This document shows, piece after piece, positions 15,016 through 22,762 of a stretch of 64,000 bases of DNA. This DNA is from Stieleria magnilauensis (GTDB lineage: Bacteria > Planctomycetota > Planctomycetia > Pirellulales > Pirellulaceae). The stretch covers positions 6,760,233 to 6,824,232 of the forward strand of contig CP036432.1 of the NCBI GenBank assembly GCA_007753675.1, written 5' to 3'. Made by a program: the position numbers and the translations under genes. The notes under the pieces were generated by a model. That model searched no databases. It saw only the letters and a program-made list of their open reading frames with translations, and was not told the origin of the DNA. Within the stretch, counting starts at the first letter, position 1. Each line of letters opens with the position of its first letter.

Positions 15016-15972
15016 TCAATCGGCGTCATCAGCTGGTGGGGTAATGGTGTCGCGTACGTAGAAGAGCGTCTTTGCCGTTACCGTACGCTTCCGCCAGATT
15101 TGCCCAGCCCCATCAATCCCAAGCGTTTTATCGGGCGACGTCCGCCCACCTGCCCGTCGTTTGCGAAGTTCCTTCAATTGGTCAAAGGTGCGTCCAAACA
15201 TAGCCACGCAATTTCTATCCAGTTTTTCGAATTCCCCGATTCGCTCCTCGGTCAGCTTGCAAGTGGCTCTATCAATCTCGTCCCATTCGGTCGGAATTTC
15301 CGTCGCGACCGCGTCGAAGATGTCACACGGGGGCGGTGGAATCAGCCGATCTATGCCCCCTGCCAGCTTGTTCAGAATCAACACGCGCTCGCCTCTCAAT
15401 CGATTTGCAATTGCTTGTTGAATTACAACCGGGAAAGGCGACGGCGACCGACTCAGAGCCTCCCAAGACTTCAATGTGCCAAGCTCATCGGCTTCACGCT
15501 CGGATTCCGTCTTTCTGGACACAGCAACCGCAGCCGCAAAATGGGCCGGGAGACTGTAGCCCCAATACTCGAGCGATTCAAAGGCGTCGCGGAGTGCATC
15601 CCAGCTGGTCGCAAACTGGCGCCCGTCACGCTCGCAACGCTCGGCACCGGTGTGGAACCAGTGTGGCGGGGTCTCGATCGGTGGAAGCTCAACCCGTGCA
15701 AATTCGATCAACGGCGCGAGGCGGTCAAAGTCAAAAGAGCATTGGCCAAACACCGCACGGGCGAGACTCCAATCACGGCGGATGATCGCGGCCCGTTCTT
15801 CGATCGCAAGCGGGTGCTTTTCGCCGGTGGTGGTGTTTTCCCGATACGCGTTGAATTGAACGCCTGGGACGCTGACGAGCCCAATCATCCGTTGAAGCAG
15901 TTCCGCAGCGTGCCCGAAAGCGTTTTCGACCAGTTGGGGCCACGTGTTGGCGGCGGCGTTGTAGGTTGCCAT
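15016..15972 (-). CDS. Hypothetical 318-residue element protein
   Basis: No family recognised. A soluble, helix-rich protein starting MATYNAAANTWPQLVENAFG with several Trp-rich segments (HWFHTGAERCERDGRQF, LESLEYWGYSLPAHFAA). It has no signal peptide or membrane segment. The gene stands apart from its neighbours by about 100 bases on each side. Its C-terminal part is basic (LKELRKRRAGGRTSPDK...). Possibly a regulator or accessory factor; no function claimed. Confidence 0.65.
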   Translation of the reverse strand: MATYNAAANTWPQLVENAFGHAAELLQRMIGLVSVPGVQFNAYRENTTTGEKHPLAIEERAAIIRRDWSLARAVFGQCSFDFDRLAPLIEFARVELPPIETPPHWFHTGAERCERDGRQFATSWDALRDAFESLEYWGYSLPAHFAAAVAVSRKTESEREADELGTLKSWEALSRSPSPFPVVIQQAIANRLRGERVLILNKLAGGIDRLIPPPPCDIFDAVATEIPTEWDEIDRATCKLTEERIGEFEKLDRNCVAMFGRTFDQLKELRKRRAGGRTSPDKTLGIDGAGQIWRKRTVTAKTLFYVRDTITPPADDAD

Positions 15973-16076
15973 CGTTTGTTCCTGTTCGGGTGACGGGCCG
16001 GGCCGGCGGCCGGACGCAGGAACGACGCCCAGCCGGCGGACCGATCGGCGGGAGCTACCCGCCTACCCGTGGGCGA

Positions 16077-16370
16077 TTATGCCCGACGTTTCACGCTTCG
16101 CTTAGGTGGGGCCGGCTCAAACTTCACAACAACCCGACCGCCGGCGGCCTGGGCCAACGCGGCGACGGCCCCAAGCGATGGCTTCGCGGTGCCGTTGAAG
16201 TAGTTCGAGACGCTCCCGCGGGGAAGTCCGGCCCGTTCGCCGATTTGCTCGTAAGTCATCCCCTCGACATGCGGGCGGATTTCCTCGATCAATCCGGGGA
16301 GGTCGATGCCGTAGGCGGACACGTCGATACGCTTGGCCGTTGGGGCCTTGGCGGCTTTCTTCTTGGCCAT
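16077..16370 (-). CDS. XRE/Cro-family repressor
   Basis: The 97-residue protein has a lysine-rich start (MAKKKAAKAPTAKR) and a helix-turn-helix of the Cro/CI type: MTYEQIGERAGLPRGSVSNY, FNGTAKPSLGAVAALAQA. These are helices 2-5 of the domain. It is the only clear repressor of the element and lies downstream of a promoter region with repeated GACATA boxes (16766-16830), a plausible target. The start at 16370 is chosen because the upstream frame is arginine-rich filler. Confidence 0.75.
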   Translation of the reverse strand: MAKKKAAKAPTAKRIDVSAYGIDLPGLIEEIRPHVEGMTYEQIGERAGLPRGSVSNYFNGTAKPSLGAVAALAQAAGGRVVVKFEPAPPKRSVKRRA

Positions 16371-16432
16371 GTGGCAGCTCCAAAGGGAAAGCCCCCGGAC
16401 CGCCAAGCGGCGGCCGGGGACGCGGTGGGAGG

Positions 16433-16735
16433 TTATCGGGCGATCTGGCGGGCGTCGGCGTTGACGCGTTCGACCGTGGCGACCGAAGCGATACCGAACC
16501 ACGTAGCCGGCTGCTCGGGGGACCAAACTTTGACGGACACGGGGCCGCCAAAGTCAGCTTCGGTCAGCGTCTCGTCGCGAGTGGTTCGAACGGTGACCGA
16601 TTCGAAGCAAACCGCGTTGCGGATGGTGCCACTGGGGACACCGAAGGATTCGACGCAACGGCCGTTCATTTCGTGGCCGGTCAGTTCAACACCGTTGCGG
16701 TAGAAGTAAGCTCGGGGGCGGGGACGATTGGACAT
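16433..16735 (-). CDS. Hypothetical protein, possibly fused to an upstream duplicate
   Basis: A 100-residue product from the ATG at 16735 (MSNRPRPRAYFYRNGVELTG), beta-rich, no family recognised. The same frame is open upstream to 17149 and includes the second copy of a duplicated gene (WFVIPIATPNRVFVADR...). A 239-residue fusion read from the ATG pair at 17149 is therefore possible. The promoter-like TTGACA and the operator-like repeat directly before 16735 favour a separate start. No ribosome-binding site is strong enough to decide. Confidence 0.5.
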   Translation of the reverse strand: MSNRPRPRAYFYRNGVELTGHEMNGRCVESFGVPSGTIRNAVCFESVTVRTTRDETLTEADFGGPVSVKVWSPEQPATWFGIASVATVERVNADARQIAR

Positions 16736-16765
16736 AGTTTTGACTCCGGTGGGGTTCCTGTGATC

Positions 16766-16803
16766 GACATACTTATTGTGTCGTATGTCCCGGTCTGTGT
16801 CAA
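16766..16803 (-). promoter_or_regulatory. Promoter with overlapping operator-like repeat
   Basis: TTGACA (16798-16803, minus strand) is followed after 17-18 bases by ACAATA. GACATAC (16766-16772) and GTATGTC (16783-16789) form an inverted repeat over the -10 side, and more GACATA-type boxes lie upstream to 16830. The start codon at 16735 is about 40 bases downstream. Likely controlled by the XRE repressor; inferred, not shown. Confidence 0.5.
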
Positions 16804-16890
16804 CACAAAAACTATGTCGGAATCTATGTTTTCTCAGGATCGGCCGGCGTTGCCATTCTGCGACGCGTCGCGGTTCACTCGGGGACGGCT

Positions 16891-17120
16891 CGCGGAGTTT
16901 GCCCGCGGCCTCGGTCGCGGCGGTTTCGCCCGGGTCCAACAACACGCCCACCCAATCGCTGCGCGTGTCGCTGGCCAAGACTTGGCCGTGATGTTCGGCA
17001 ATCGCTTCGGTGATCGCCAGGGACGCATCGTCGCGGCGGTCAGCGACGAAAACCCTATTCGGTGTCGCAATCGGAATCACGAACCAAGGAACGGCGGAGG
17101 GGACGTGGGAAACGATGGCG
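16891..17120. repeat. Tandem duplication, copy A
   Basis: About 230 bp nearly identical to 17186-17415 (offset 295). It begins CGCGGAGTTTGCC and ends near GGGAAACGATGGC. It encodes the shared part of two neighbouring genes. Confidence 0.85.
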
Positions 17121-17126
17121 GATACT

Positions 17127-17453
17127 TCAGAACGGCCCGTCGTCATCATCGGCGGACGCATCGGTTGTTCCCATCGCATACGCGCCGCGGAGTTTGCCGG
17201 CGGCCTCGGTTGCGGCGGTCTCGCCTGGGTCCAACAACACGCCCACCCAATCGCCGCGCGTGTCGCTGGCCAAGACTTGGCCGTGATGTCCGGCAATCGC
17301 TTCGGTGATCGCCAGGGACGCATCGTCGCGGCGGTCAGCGACGAAAACCCTATTCGGTGTCGCAATCGGAATCACGAACCAAGGAACGGCGGAGGGGACG
17401 TGGGAAACAATGGCAAGCATCGTTTCAAGTTGGTGGGCGTCGCTGTCGGGCAT
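17127..17453 (-). CDS. Hypothetical 108-residue protein (duplicated gene)
   Basis: Begins MPDSDAHQLETMLAIVSHVP and contains WFVIPIATPNRVFVADRRDD and HGQVLASDTRGDWVGVLLDP, a beta-rich small domain, with an acidic tail ending DDDDGPF. No family recognised. A second copy of residues 13-90 lies immediately downstream (16891-17120), opened by an overlapping ATG pair at 17144-17149, so the duplication created a second reading frame fused toward the next gene. It ends 1 base before the upstream gene's stop region (17455). Probably an accessory protein. Confidence 0.6.
   Translation of the reverse strand: MPDSDAHQLETMLAIVSHVPSAVPWFVIPIATPNRVFVADRRDDASLAITEAIAGHHGQVLASDTRGDWVGVLLDPGETAATEAAGKLRGAYAMGTTDASADDDDGPF
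17186..17415. repeat. Tandem duplication, copy B
   Basis: Partner of 16891-17120. Differences are mostly single bases, so the duplication is fairly recent. Confidence 0.85.
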
Positions 17454-17454
17454 G

Positions 17455-17772
17455 TTAATTTCGGGAATCCGCTTTGTCGGCGGACGTGTCCCGCGTTGTG
17501 TCGTCGGACGTGTCGGCGGATTGTAACGCCTGCCCCCGTATCGCTGCCACGTCGCGGCGAAGCTTTGACGCGGTGCGGCGGGCCAGTTCGCCGATTTGGT
17601 CCAATTCTGCGAGTCGTCGCCAGATGTCGGACTCCATGCCGCCTAATAGTTCGATGTCCAATTCTGCGGAAGCTTCAACCGAACGGGTAAACCGCTCGGC
17701 TTGCTCAGCCAGTTGTTCGACCGCTCGCAACTCAGCGTCGGCGCGGGTTCCTGCTGCGTTTGGCTTGCTCAT
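17455..17772 (-). CDS. Hypothetical coiled-coil protein
   Basis: The 105-residue product from the ATG at 17772 (MSKPNAAGTRADAELRAVEQ) is almost fully helical with heptad-like spacing (LAEQAERFTRSVEASAELDI, LAELDQIGELARRTASKLRR), then an acidic/Thr-rich tail. No family recognised. It is 4 bases from the upstream gene (stop at 17777) and 1 base from the downstream gene, so it is in the middle of an operon running from about 21.9 to 16.4 kb. Confidence 0.6.
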   Translation of the reverse strand: MSKPNAAGTRADAELRAVEQLAEQAERFTRSVEASAELDIELLGGMESDIWRRLAELDQIGELARRTASKLRRDVAAIRGQALQSADTSDDTTRDTSADKADSRN

Positions 17773-17776
17773 GGCT

Positions 17777-18082
17777 CTATGGCTCATCGGGTTGGGGTTC
17801 GCCGCAGAGCGTTACGCGTAGCGGCTCGGGGGTGACGTTGTCGAATGAGGCGACGTCGGCCGCCGGCGGTAGGATGATTTCGACGTCGACGACGCGGGCG
17901 TTTCCGCCAGACGCGTTGATCGTCTCGGCCATCCGGGCGGCGTCATCGCTCGACATTGGACGCGGATACCAAAGGGGGCCGGCGATGTCGTCGATAAGCA
18001 CGAACGGCACCCGGACCGATTGGGCGTTTGCATGGCAGTCGGGACCGATTGGGGCATCGTTCGGGATGGTTGCGGTTTTCAT
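17777..18082 (-). CDS. Hypothetical 101-residue protein
   Basis: From the ATG at 18082 (MKTATIPNDAPIGPDCHANA) the product has a beta-rich middle (VRVPFVLIDDIAGPLWYPRP) and a segment ending CGEPQPDEP. No family recognised. The start is chosen because the longer upstream frame (MVCYRPRID...) lacks protein-like composition. In the tape-measure operon. Confidence 0.55.
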   Translation of the reverse strand: MKTATIPNDAPIGPDCHANAQSVRVPFVLIDDIAGPLWYPRPMSSDDAARMAETINASGGNARVVDVEIILPPAADVASFDNVTPEPLRVTLCGEPQPDEP

Positions 18083-18203
18083 GTTGTCCTCGGATTCTCG
18101 GGGTAAATGGGGATCGATCCGGGGACGGTAGCACACCAAAAAACGGTTCCCAAACGGTTTGTTTTCTGTTTTCCGACGTTCGCTTTGTGTGTCGGCTTGT
18201 GTC

Positions 18204-20642
18204 TTAGATTGGGTCGGGAATCCGGCGACGTGACGCGGCGTTGATCCCGGCGGACGCGTCGGCCGGCTGCCGTTCGGTGTTGTCGGCCGTCCTCAAGACA
18301 CCGTCGGCCGTGGTCCGGGTGGCGTCGGCGGTCGATTTGCTGGCGTCGGCGGTCTCGCGTTGCAGGGCGATCGCCTCACGCTGCAATTGGTTTTGCTCTC
18401 GAATCGCGGCGGTCAGTTCGTTGTTAGCAGACGCGGGGGACGATGCGGCCGCGCTGATCGCCTGGGGGGCGACGCTGGGAACCCCGAACGCAAACGCCTC
18501 TTCAAGGCTTGGAATCTGCTTCAATGCCGTCTGCCGCTCCACGTTGTTGAAGGGGACGGCACCTAGAAGCTTGTGGCTGAGCGACTGGACAATCGGATTG
18601 TTCAGGATCGCCGATCGGCCGCCGGTCTCAGACGCAGCGCTCGTGACCTGGTTGGTCACTTGCCGAATCACGTTGTCGTCGATTCGGCTTTGGTCGATCG
18701 TCTCCCCGCTGAGTGTCGAGAGGTAGGTTTGCGTTTCGTCTCGAGATAGCCGGACCTGTTCACCGGGGCGGGCCTGTGATCGCCGGCGGCCGAGTGCCGT
18801 GGCCCCAAACGTGAGAGCCTCAAGGCTTCGCTGAGATTCGATGTCGCCGAAGTTGCGTTTGTCGCGTCTTGCGTCGGCCGCGTCGGCCGCCAGGGCTTGG
18901 AAATCGCTTAACGCTGTCGACTCAATCAACCCGTCCAACGCATCCGCCGCGGTGTCGGTGGCGGTTCGTGCAGCTGCTCGCCCTTCGACGGTCACGGCGT
19001 TGTCGCCGCGGGCGTATTCTCTCGCCTTTTGCCGCTGCCGTTCGGCCTGTCGCTTGGCTTCGGTGGTTCCAAGTGCCCGCTCGGCTTCGATTTCGGCCTG
19101 GTTGTCGGCGGCGATCTTGTCGCGGGCGGCGACGATGTCGGGGCGTGCTTCTGCAATTGCTCGCTTGACCGCGGTTGCTGATCGGTCTGTACCCGTCGCG
19201 GCGCGGGCTGCATTGATTTCGCTTGTCCGCGTTTGGATCTCGCCAAGGTTCTCCGCAATCGCGTTGTAGGCTTCGTTCAGTTCCTTGGACTCACCCAAAA
19301 ACGCGGCCCGCTGTTCGGCCGATAGGTCATTTTTGAGAGCCTGGACGGCTTCAATCAATCCACGGTCCGCAAGGGCTTTGCGTCCGTCGGTGTCGACCGT
19401 GTCGAGATTCAGTTTGGCGGCCAACGCGGCGATACGGTCGCCGGCGGTCTCGCCAGATTTGAATTTGCCGGCAAGTACGGAAAGCGTCGCCACCGATTCG
19501 TCAAACGATGCCTCGGTCGGGGCGGCGGACGCGGCGACGGCTGGCAGTGCTCGGGCGATCTCTTCGAAGTTGAGACGCGACTTGGCTGCACCGACAAGAA
19601 CCGCGTTGATTGCCTCCTGTCCTCCGATACCCTCGTCTTGGAAAAGGGCGGGGACTTGCCCGGCAACCGTCGATTGAGCCTGTACGTCAATCACACGATT
19701 GCCGGCGTTGGCGGCGATAAAGTCGGTCAGCTCTTCAAACCCTTCCGAACGGGCGGAGAAAACCAGCTCGCGGGCGTGTTCGCGGAGGATTCCGTATTTG
19801 GCGGCGAGTTCGTCGGCCTTGCCGGTCAGCTTTTCGAAGTCCTCGGCGTCGGTCGCGACCTGCAAAAGCTTTTGATTGCCCGATGCCGTGTTGAGCAACG
19901 TTTCCACGGACTCGCGTTGTGCGTCGCGCGCGGCCTCAACGGTTCGTCGGTAGACGCTCGCGGCGGCGTTGATCGAGATGTAAGCCGTTGCCATTTGAGT
20001 CAGTTGGGACCGGATGCCGGATCCAAACGCAGATTGGCCGGCCTTGCCAGCTTTCGTGAAGTCGTCGCCGGCCTTTCTGGCGACTTTGCCGGCTTCGTCG
20101 TCAATCTTCCCGATTTCGCCAAGGATTTCTTTGATTGATCGCGAGCCGTCTTGCCCGGTTCGTTGGAGGTAGCCGCGGACGGCGGAAGCTTGTTTTCTGC
20201 CCTCGGGTCCCAGCTTTTCGAGTTCCGTTGCCAGGCGGGCGAGTTTGTTGGCGGAGGTGTTAGCGGCGGCGGCCACGTTGTCTTGAATTGCGGACGCACT
20301 CGCGGCGGCGGCCGGGTCGATCTTCTCCAACTCGCCGATGATTTCGCCGATCGATCGACGGCCGGCGGTTCCGGTCTCGCGTAGGTATTGCTCGACCGCC
20401 TTGGCTTGGGCCCGTCCCTCCGGACCCTGCTTTTTGAGTTCGCGGATGATTCGGTTGTAACTCGCGGCGCCCTTGTTCGCCGCGGCCTCTTGTGCGGCGG
20501 CGGTCTGTCGGGCGGTCTGCTGTGACGTCGCGGCGGTTTGCTTCGCGGCGTCCTCCTGCTGGTTCTGTTTGCGTGTCAGCTTGTCGTATTCCGCGGCGGC
20601 TTTTTGAGCGTCCGCGGTGATCTCGATTTTCGTTTGGGCCAT
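18204..20642 (-). CDS. Tape-measure-like protein
   Basis: The 812-residue, Ala/Gln-rich, mostly helical protein opens with a long coiled coil (1-60). A 46-48 residue motif then occurs twice (65-112 and 138-183; both carry GPEGR, then YL..TG..G.RSI.EI..E). A hydrophobic core stretch follows (SGIRSQLTQMATAYISINAA, 208-227), then a conserved-looking block (FSARSEGFEELTDFIAANAG ... GQEAINAVLVGAAKSRLNFE), and the C-terminus has repeated ADA/TAD segments. This order is typical of siphophage tail tape-measure proteins (TP901 type), which set tail length and take part in DNA injection. No tail tube, portal or capsid gene accompanies it. It could serve another role in this element, for example as a satellite's tail component or a large coiled-coil effector. 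I see no toxin domain. Confidence 0.65.
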   Translation of the reverse strand: MAQTKIEITADAQKAAAEYDKLTRKQNQQEDAAKQTAATSQQTARQTAAAQEAAANKGAASYNRIIRELKKQGPEGRAQAKAVEQYLRETGTAGRRSIGEIIGELEKIDPAAAASASAIQDNVAAAANTSANKLARLATELEKLGPEGRKQASAVRGYLQRTGQDGSRSIKEILGEIGKIDDEAGKVARKAGDDFTKAGKAGQSAFGSGIRSQLTQMATAYISINAAASVYRRTVEAARDAQRESVETLLNTASGNQKLLQVATDAEDFEKLTGKADELAAKYGILREHARELVFSARSEGFEELTDFIAANAGNRVIDVQAQSTVAGQVPALFQDEGIGGQEAINAVLVGAAKSRLNFEEIARALPAVAASAAPTEASFDESVATLSVLAGKFKSGETAGDRIAALAAKLNLDTVDTDGRKALADRGLIEAVQALKNDLSAEQRAAFLGESKELNEAYNAIAENLGEIQTRTSEINAARAATGTDRSATAVKRAIAEARPDIVAARDKIAADNQAEIEAERALGTTEAKRQAERQRQKAREYARGDNAVTVEGRAAARTATDTAADALDGLIESTALSDFQALAADAADARRDKRNFGDIESQRSLEALTFGATALGRRRSQARPGEQVRLSRDETQTYLSTLSGETIDQSRIDDNVIRQVTNQVTSAASETGGRSAILNNPIVQSLSHKLLGAVPFNNVERQTALKQIPSLEEAFAFGVPSVAPQAISAAASSPASANNELTAAIREQNQLQREAIALQRETADASKSTADATRTTADGVLRTADNTERQPADASAGINAASRRRIPDPI

Positions 20643-20648
20643 GGGTGG

Positions 20649-21104
20649 CTACTCGGCGGGTTGGGTGGAAGCTTGCGACGCGTCGCAGATTGCGGACAGT
20701 CGATTGTCTTGGTTGGAGAGGTAGGCCCAGAGTTCACGGAACACTCGGACGCGGACCAACATTGCGGCCCAGCCGGCGGACGCGGGCATCGTCGGCGATG
20801 ACAGATGGGAAACGACGTTTTCGACGCTCGCCAAGAACCTCGCTTGTTTGGTCGCGAAGTCCCCAAGGGCTTGAAAGTATTCGGGCCGGTCCGATTCGGT
20901 GACGTCGCCACCGTTCCAAGTCGCGGACGGGTCGCGTATGCCGATCGCGGCCATCCTGAATAGGGTTTCGGTTTCTGGCACGATGCCACCCGTACCACTG
21001 GATGCCACCAAGTTGTGGCAATCGACGTAAAGCTTGGCGGTATCCACGACGAACGCCCGAACGATGTCGGCCCGTTTCCGCGTTTGGTTTCTCAACTCAG
21101 TCAC
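20649..21104 (-). CDS. Hypothetical 151-residue element protein
   Basis: A soluble, helix-rich protein beginning MTELRNQTRKRADIVRAFVV and ending ASQASTQPAE. It lies 6 bases upstream of the tape-measure-like gene and overlaps the HTH gene by 8 bases, so the three are one transcriptional unit. Position just before a tape-measure gene is where tail chaperones (gpG/GT type) are found in phages, but I see no slippery heptamer and no similarity, so this is only positional. Confidence 0.6.
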   Translation of the reverse strand: MTELRNQTRKRADIVRAFVVDTAKLYVDCHNLVASSGTGGIVPETETLFRMAAIGIRDPSATWNGGDVTESDRPEYFQALGDFATKQARFLASVENVVSHLSSPTMPASAGWAAMLVRVRVFRELWAYLSNQDNRLSAICDASQASTQPAE

Positions 21105-21486
21105 GAACGGCCCCCAATGCGGTACACGCGACGCACGGCCAGACGTTCACAAGTCCATGAACGGGGCACCGCTTGGGACGGGCCGCCTCGGTGAATCCAA
21201 TGCGGTCACCCTCCGCGGCCTCATCCAGATAGACACGCCGCGAATACCGACCAATCTTCGATTTCGGCAAACCCATTTCGGCGGCGATCTCGCGAATCGA
21301 TTGGCCGGCCTTTTCCCGTCGGCGTCGCACCTCTCGTTGCTGAGCGTCGCTGAGATGTTGGCCGGCGTAGTTCAAGCCACTTTCCGCTGCGACCGCTTGG
21401 ACGAATGCATACGGCACCCGGTGTTCAACGGCGATGTCCATAAGCCGGCGGCCCTGCATCAACCGCTTCAAGATTGCCCGACGCAT
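21097..21486 (-). CDS. Double helix-turn-helix protein with zinc knuckle
   Basis: The 129-residue protein contains two helix-turn-helix segments (MQGRRLMDIAVEHRVPYAFV and KAGQSIREIAAEMGLPKSKI) and a C-terminal CPVHGLVNVWPCVAC, which could bind a metal. The architecture could be a transcription activator or a small-terminase-like DNA-recognition subunit; I cannot tell. The ATG at 21486 is chosen; the frame upstream is GC-rich filler. It overlaps the next gene by 8 bases. Confidence 0.55.
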   Translation of the reverse strand: MRRAILKRLMQGRRLMDIAVEHRVPYAFVQAVAAESGLNYAGQHLSDAQQREVRRRREKAGQSIREIAAEMGLPKSKIGRYSRRVYLDEAAEGDRIGFTEAARPKRCPVHGLVNVWPCVACTALGAVRD

Positions 21487-21677
21487 CCTTTCCCCTCGTG
21501 ATGGGCGGCGGCCCTGGGGCGAGCGAACAAACAACCCACCCACCCCAAAAAAACACGCCGCGCGTACGAAAATGTCGACCGGTCGCCGGCAAATGCCTCC
21601 CTGGGGGCCCCCCTCGGAAGGACCCGCCCAACTTTCAGGGACCGCACCGGCGCGTCGACCTGGTTGTCTGCAACCCA

Positions 21678-21905
21678 TCATCCCTGATCATCCCCCGGCG
21701 GCAATGCGGACGCGTGGGCCAACTCGGAAGCGAACGCCACCACAGAGGCCCAGTCGGAATCGGAAAGCTCCGCGGCGTGTCTGGCGATCTCCGCCAGCCT
21801 TTGGCGTTTCAGAATCAACCCGGCAAGATCGGTTCCGTCGTCATCGTCCAAAGCGTCGGCGGAAACTTCCGGCGCCGATGACACCGCCGGCGACACCGCG
21901 GACAC
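21678..21905 (-). CDS. Small acidic hypothetical protein
   Basis: A 75-residue acidic helical product, for instance ALDDDDGTDLAGLILKRQRL and ELSDSDWASVVAFASELAHA. No ATG lies inside the element; GTG at 21905 is the most likely start. The frame continues across the attachment site into the chromosome, so a longer product would depend on the integration site. First gene inside the right end of the element. Confidence 0.45.
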   Translation of the reverse strand: MSAVSPAVSSAPEVSADALDDDDGTDLAGLILKRQRLAEIARHAAELSDSDWASVVAFASELAHASALPPGDDQG

Positions 21906-21940
21906 GCCCCCGCGTTTGTCACGGCTGGAATCGGTCGGTT

Positions 21941-21961
21941 GTTCGAGCCCTACCGGGGGTA
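21941..21961 (+). other. Attachment site attR
   Basis: Exact copy of the last 21 bases of tRNA-Lys, without the rest of the tRNA. Marks the right end of the element. Confidence 0.9.
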
Positions 21962-21992
21962 CTGCGGAGCAGATGCTTTGCACTGGCAAGTT

Positions 21993-22020
21993 GCCGGGTC
22001 GATTCGACCCGGCTTTTTTT
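21993..22020 (+). terminator. Intrinsic terminator, probably the original tRNA-Lys terminator
   Basis: GCCGGGTC-GATTC-GACCCGGC forms an 8-bp stem followed by seven T. It lies 31 bases to the right of attR, where the end of the tRNA-Lys transcript would be in the empty site. Confidence 0.8.
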
Positions 22021-22078
22021 GTGCGATGAACGCAACGCACGACGAGACAGTGTGCGATCCGCAAGCATGACGTGATCA

Positions 22079-22762
22079 TTGCCGACGGAAGGGACGTTGA
22101 AATCGAAGACCGTTCGAAAGCTGGATCTCGTCATGCAGGCTCTGATCTGCGTTTCGTTGGTGCTGTTTTCGATCGAGACACTTCCCGACCTGAAATCGAG
22201 TACGCGAGCATGGCTCCGATGCGCGGAAATCTTTGTCGTGGTGGTTTTCACGATCGAGTACATCGCTCGCTTCTACCTGGGCGGTATCCGGTTCGCGGCA
22301 AGCTTTCTTGGCATCATCGACCTGATGGCCATCATGCCGTTCTACCTGTCACTCGGGTTTGACCTGCGGGCGATTCGCGCGTTCCGTTTGATGCGGTTGG
22401 TCCGGGTGCTGAAATTGGCGCGGTACAACAGGGCGATCGCCCGTTTTCACCGAGCGTTTGTCATCGCGAGGGAAGAATTCATCTTGTTCGGATTCGTTGC
22501 CATGATTTTGTTGTACCTGGCGGCGGTCGGAATACATCACTTCGAACATGACGCCCAGCCCGAAGCGTTTGCTTCGGTATTTCATTCCCTGTGGTGGGCG
22601 GTGGCAACACTGACGACCGTCGGTTACGGGGACGTGTACCCGATCACGCCGGGCGGCAAAGTTTTCACGACCTTGTTACTCGTGATCGGCCTCGGCATCG
22701 TCTCGGTGCCTGCAGGGTTGATTGCGTCCGCATTGGGCAAGGCGAGGGAAATTGAGGAATGA
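22079..22762 (+). CDS. Voltage-gated-type potassium channel
   Basis: Inner-membrane ion channel with six helices. S1-S4 occupy about 17-116; the S4 helix carries spaced Arg (RAIRAFRLMRLVRVLKLARY, 97-116). The pore loop contains the selectivity filter TTVGYGD at 179-185, followed by S6 (198-218). At 227 residues it is a minimal Kv-type channel without a cytoplasmic RCK domain. An upstream in-frame TGA at 22073 leaves TTG 22079 as the first start; TTG 22094, just after GGAAGG, is an alternative. The gene lies directly beyond the element's right end and overlaps the next small gene by ATGA. Confidence 0.88.
   Translation: MPTEGTLKSKTVRKLDLVMQALICVSLVLFSIETLPDLKSSTRAWLRCAEIFVVVVFTIEYIARFYLGGIRFAASFLGIIDLMAIMPFYLSLGFDLRAIRAFRLMRLVRVLKLARYNRAIARFHRAFVIAREEFILFGFVAMILLYLAAVGIHHFEHDAQPEAFASVFHSLWWAVATLTTVGYGDVYPITPGGKVFTTLLLVIGLGIVSVPAGLIASALGKAREIEE

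Larger units (their letters stand above)
11629..21961. mobile_element. 10.3-kb integrative element in tRNA-Lys
   Basis: Bounded by two identical 21-bp copies of the tRNA-Lys 3' end (11629-11649 and 21941-21961). All recognised genes are on the minus strand and the integrase lies next to the tRNA, as usual. The right-hand part encodes a tape-measure-like protein and small accessory proteins, the left-hand part integration, excisionase and replication functions, with an XRE repressor between. No capsid, portal, tail-tube or large terminase gene is recognisable, so it is not a complete prophage. Best described as an integrative element or phage-satellite-like island; the class is not established. 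Confidence 0.85.

Noticed and set aside
20649..21104. Tail-chaperone frameshift pair before the tape-measure-like gene
   Set aside because: No slippery heptamer and no long overlapping frame were seen.
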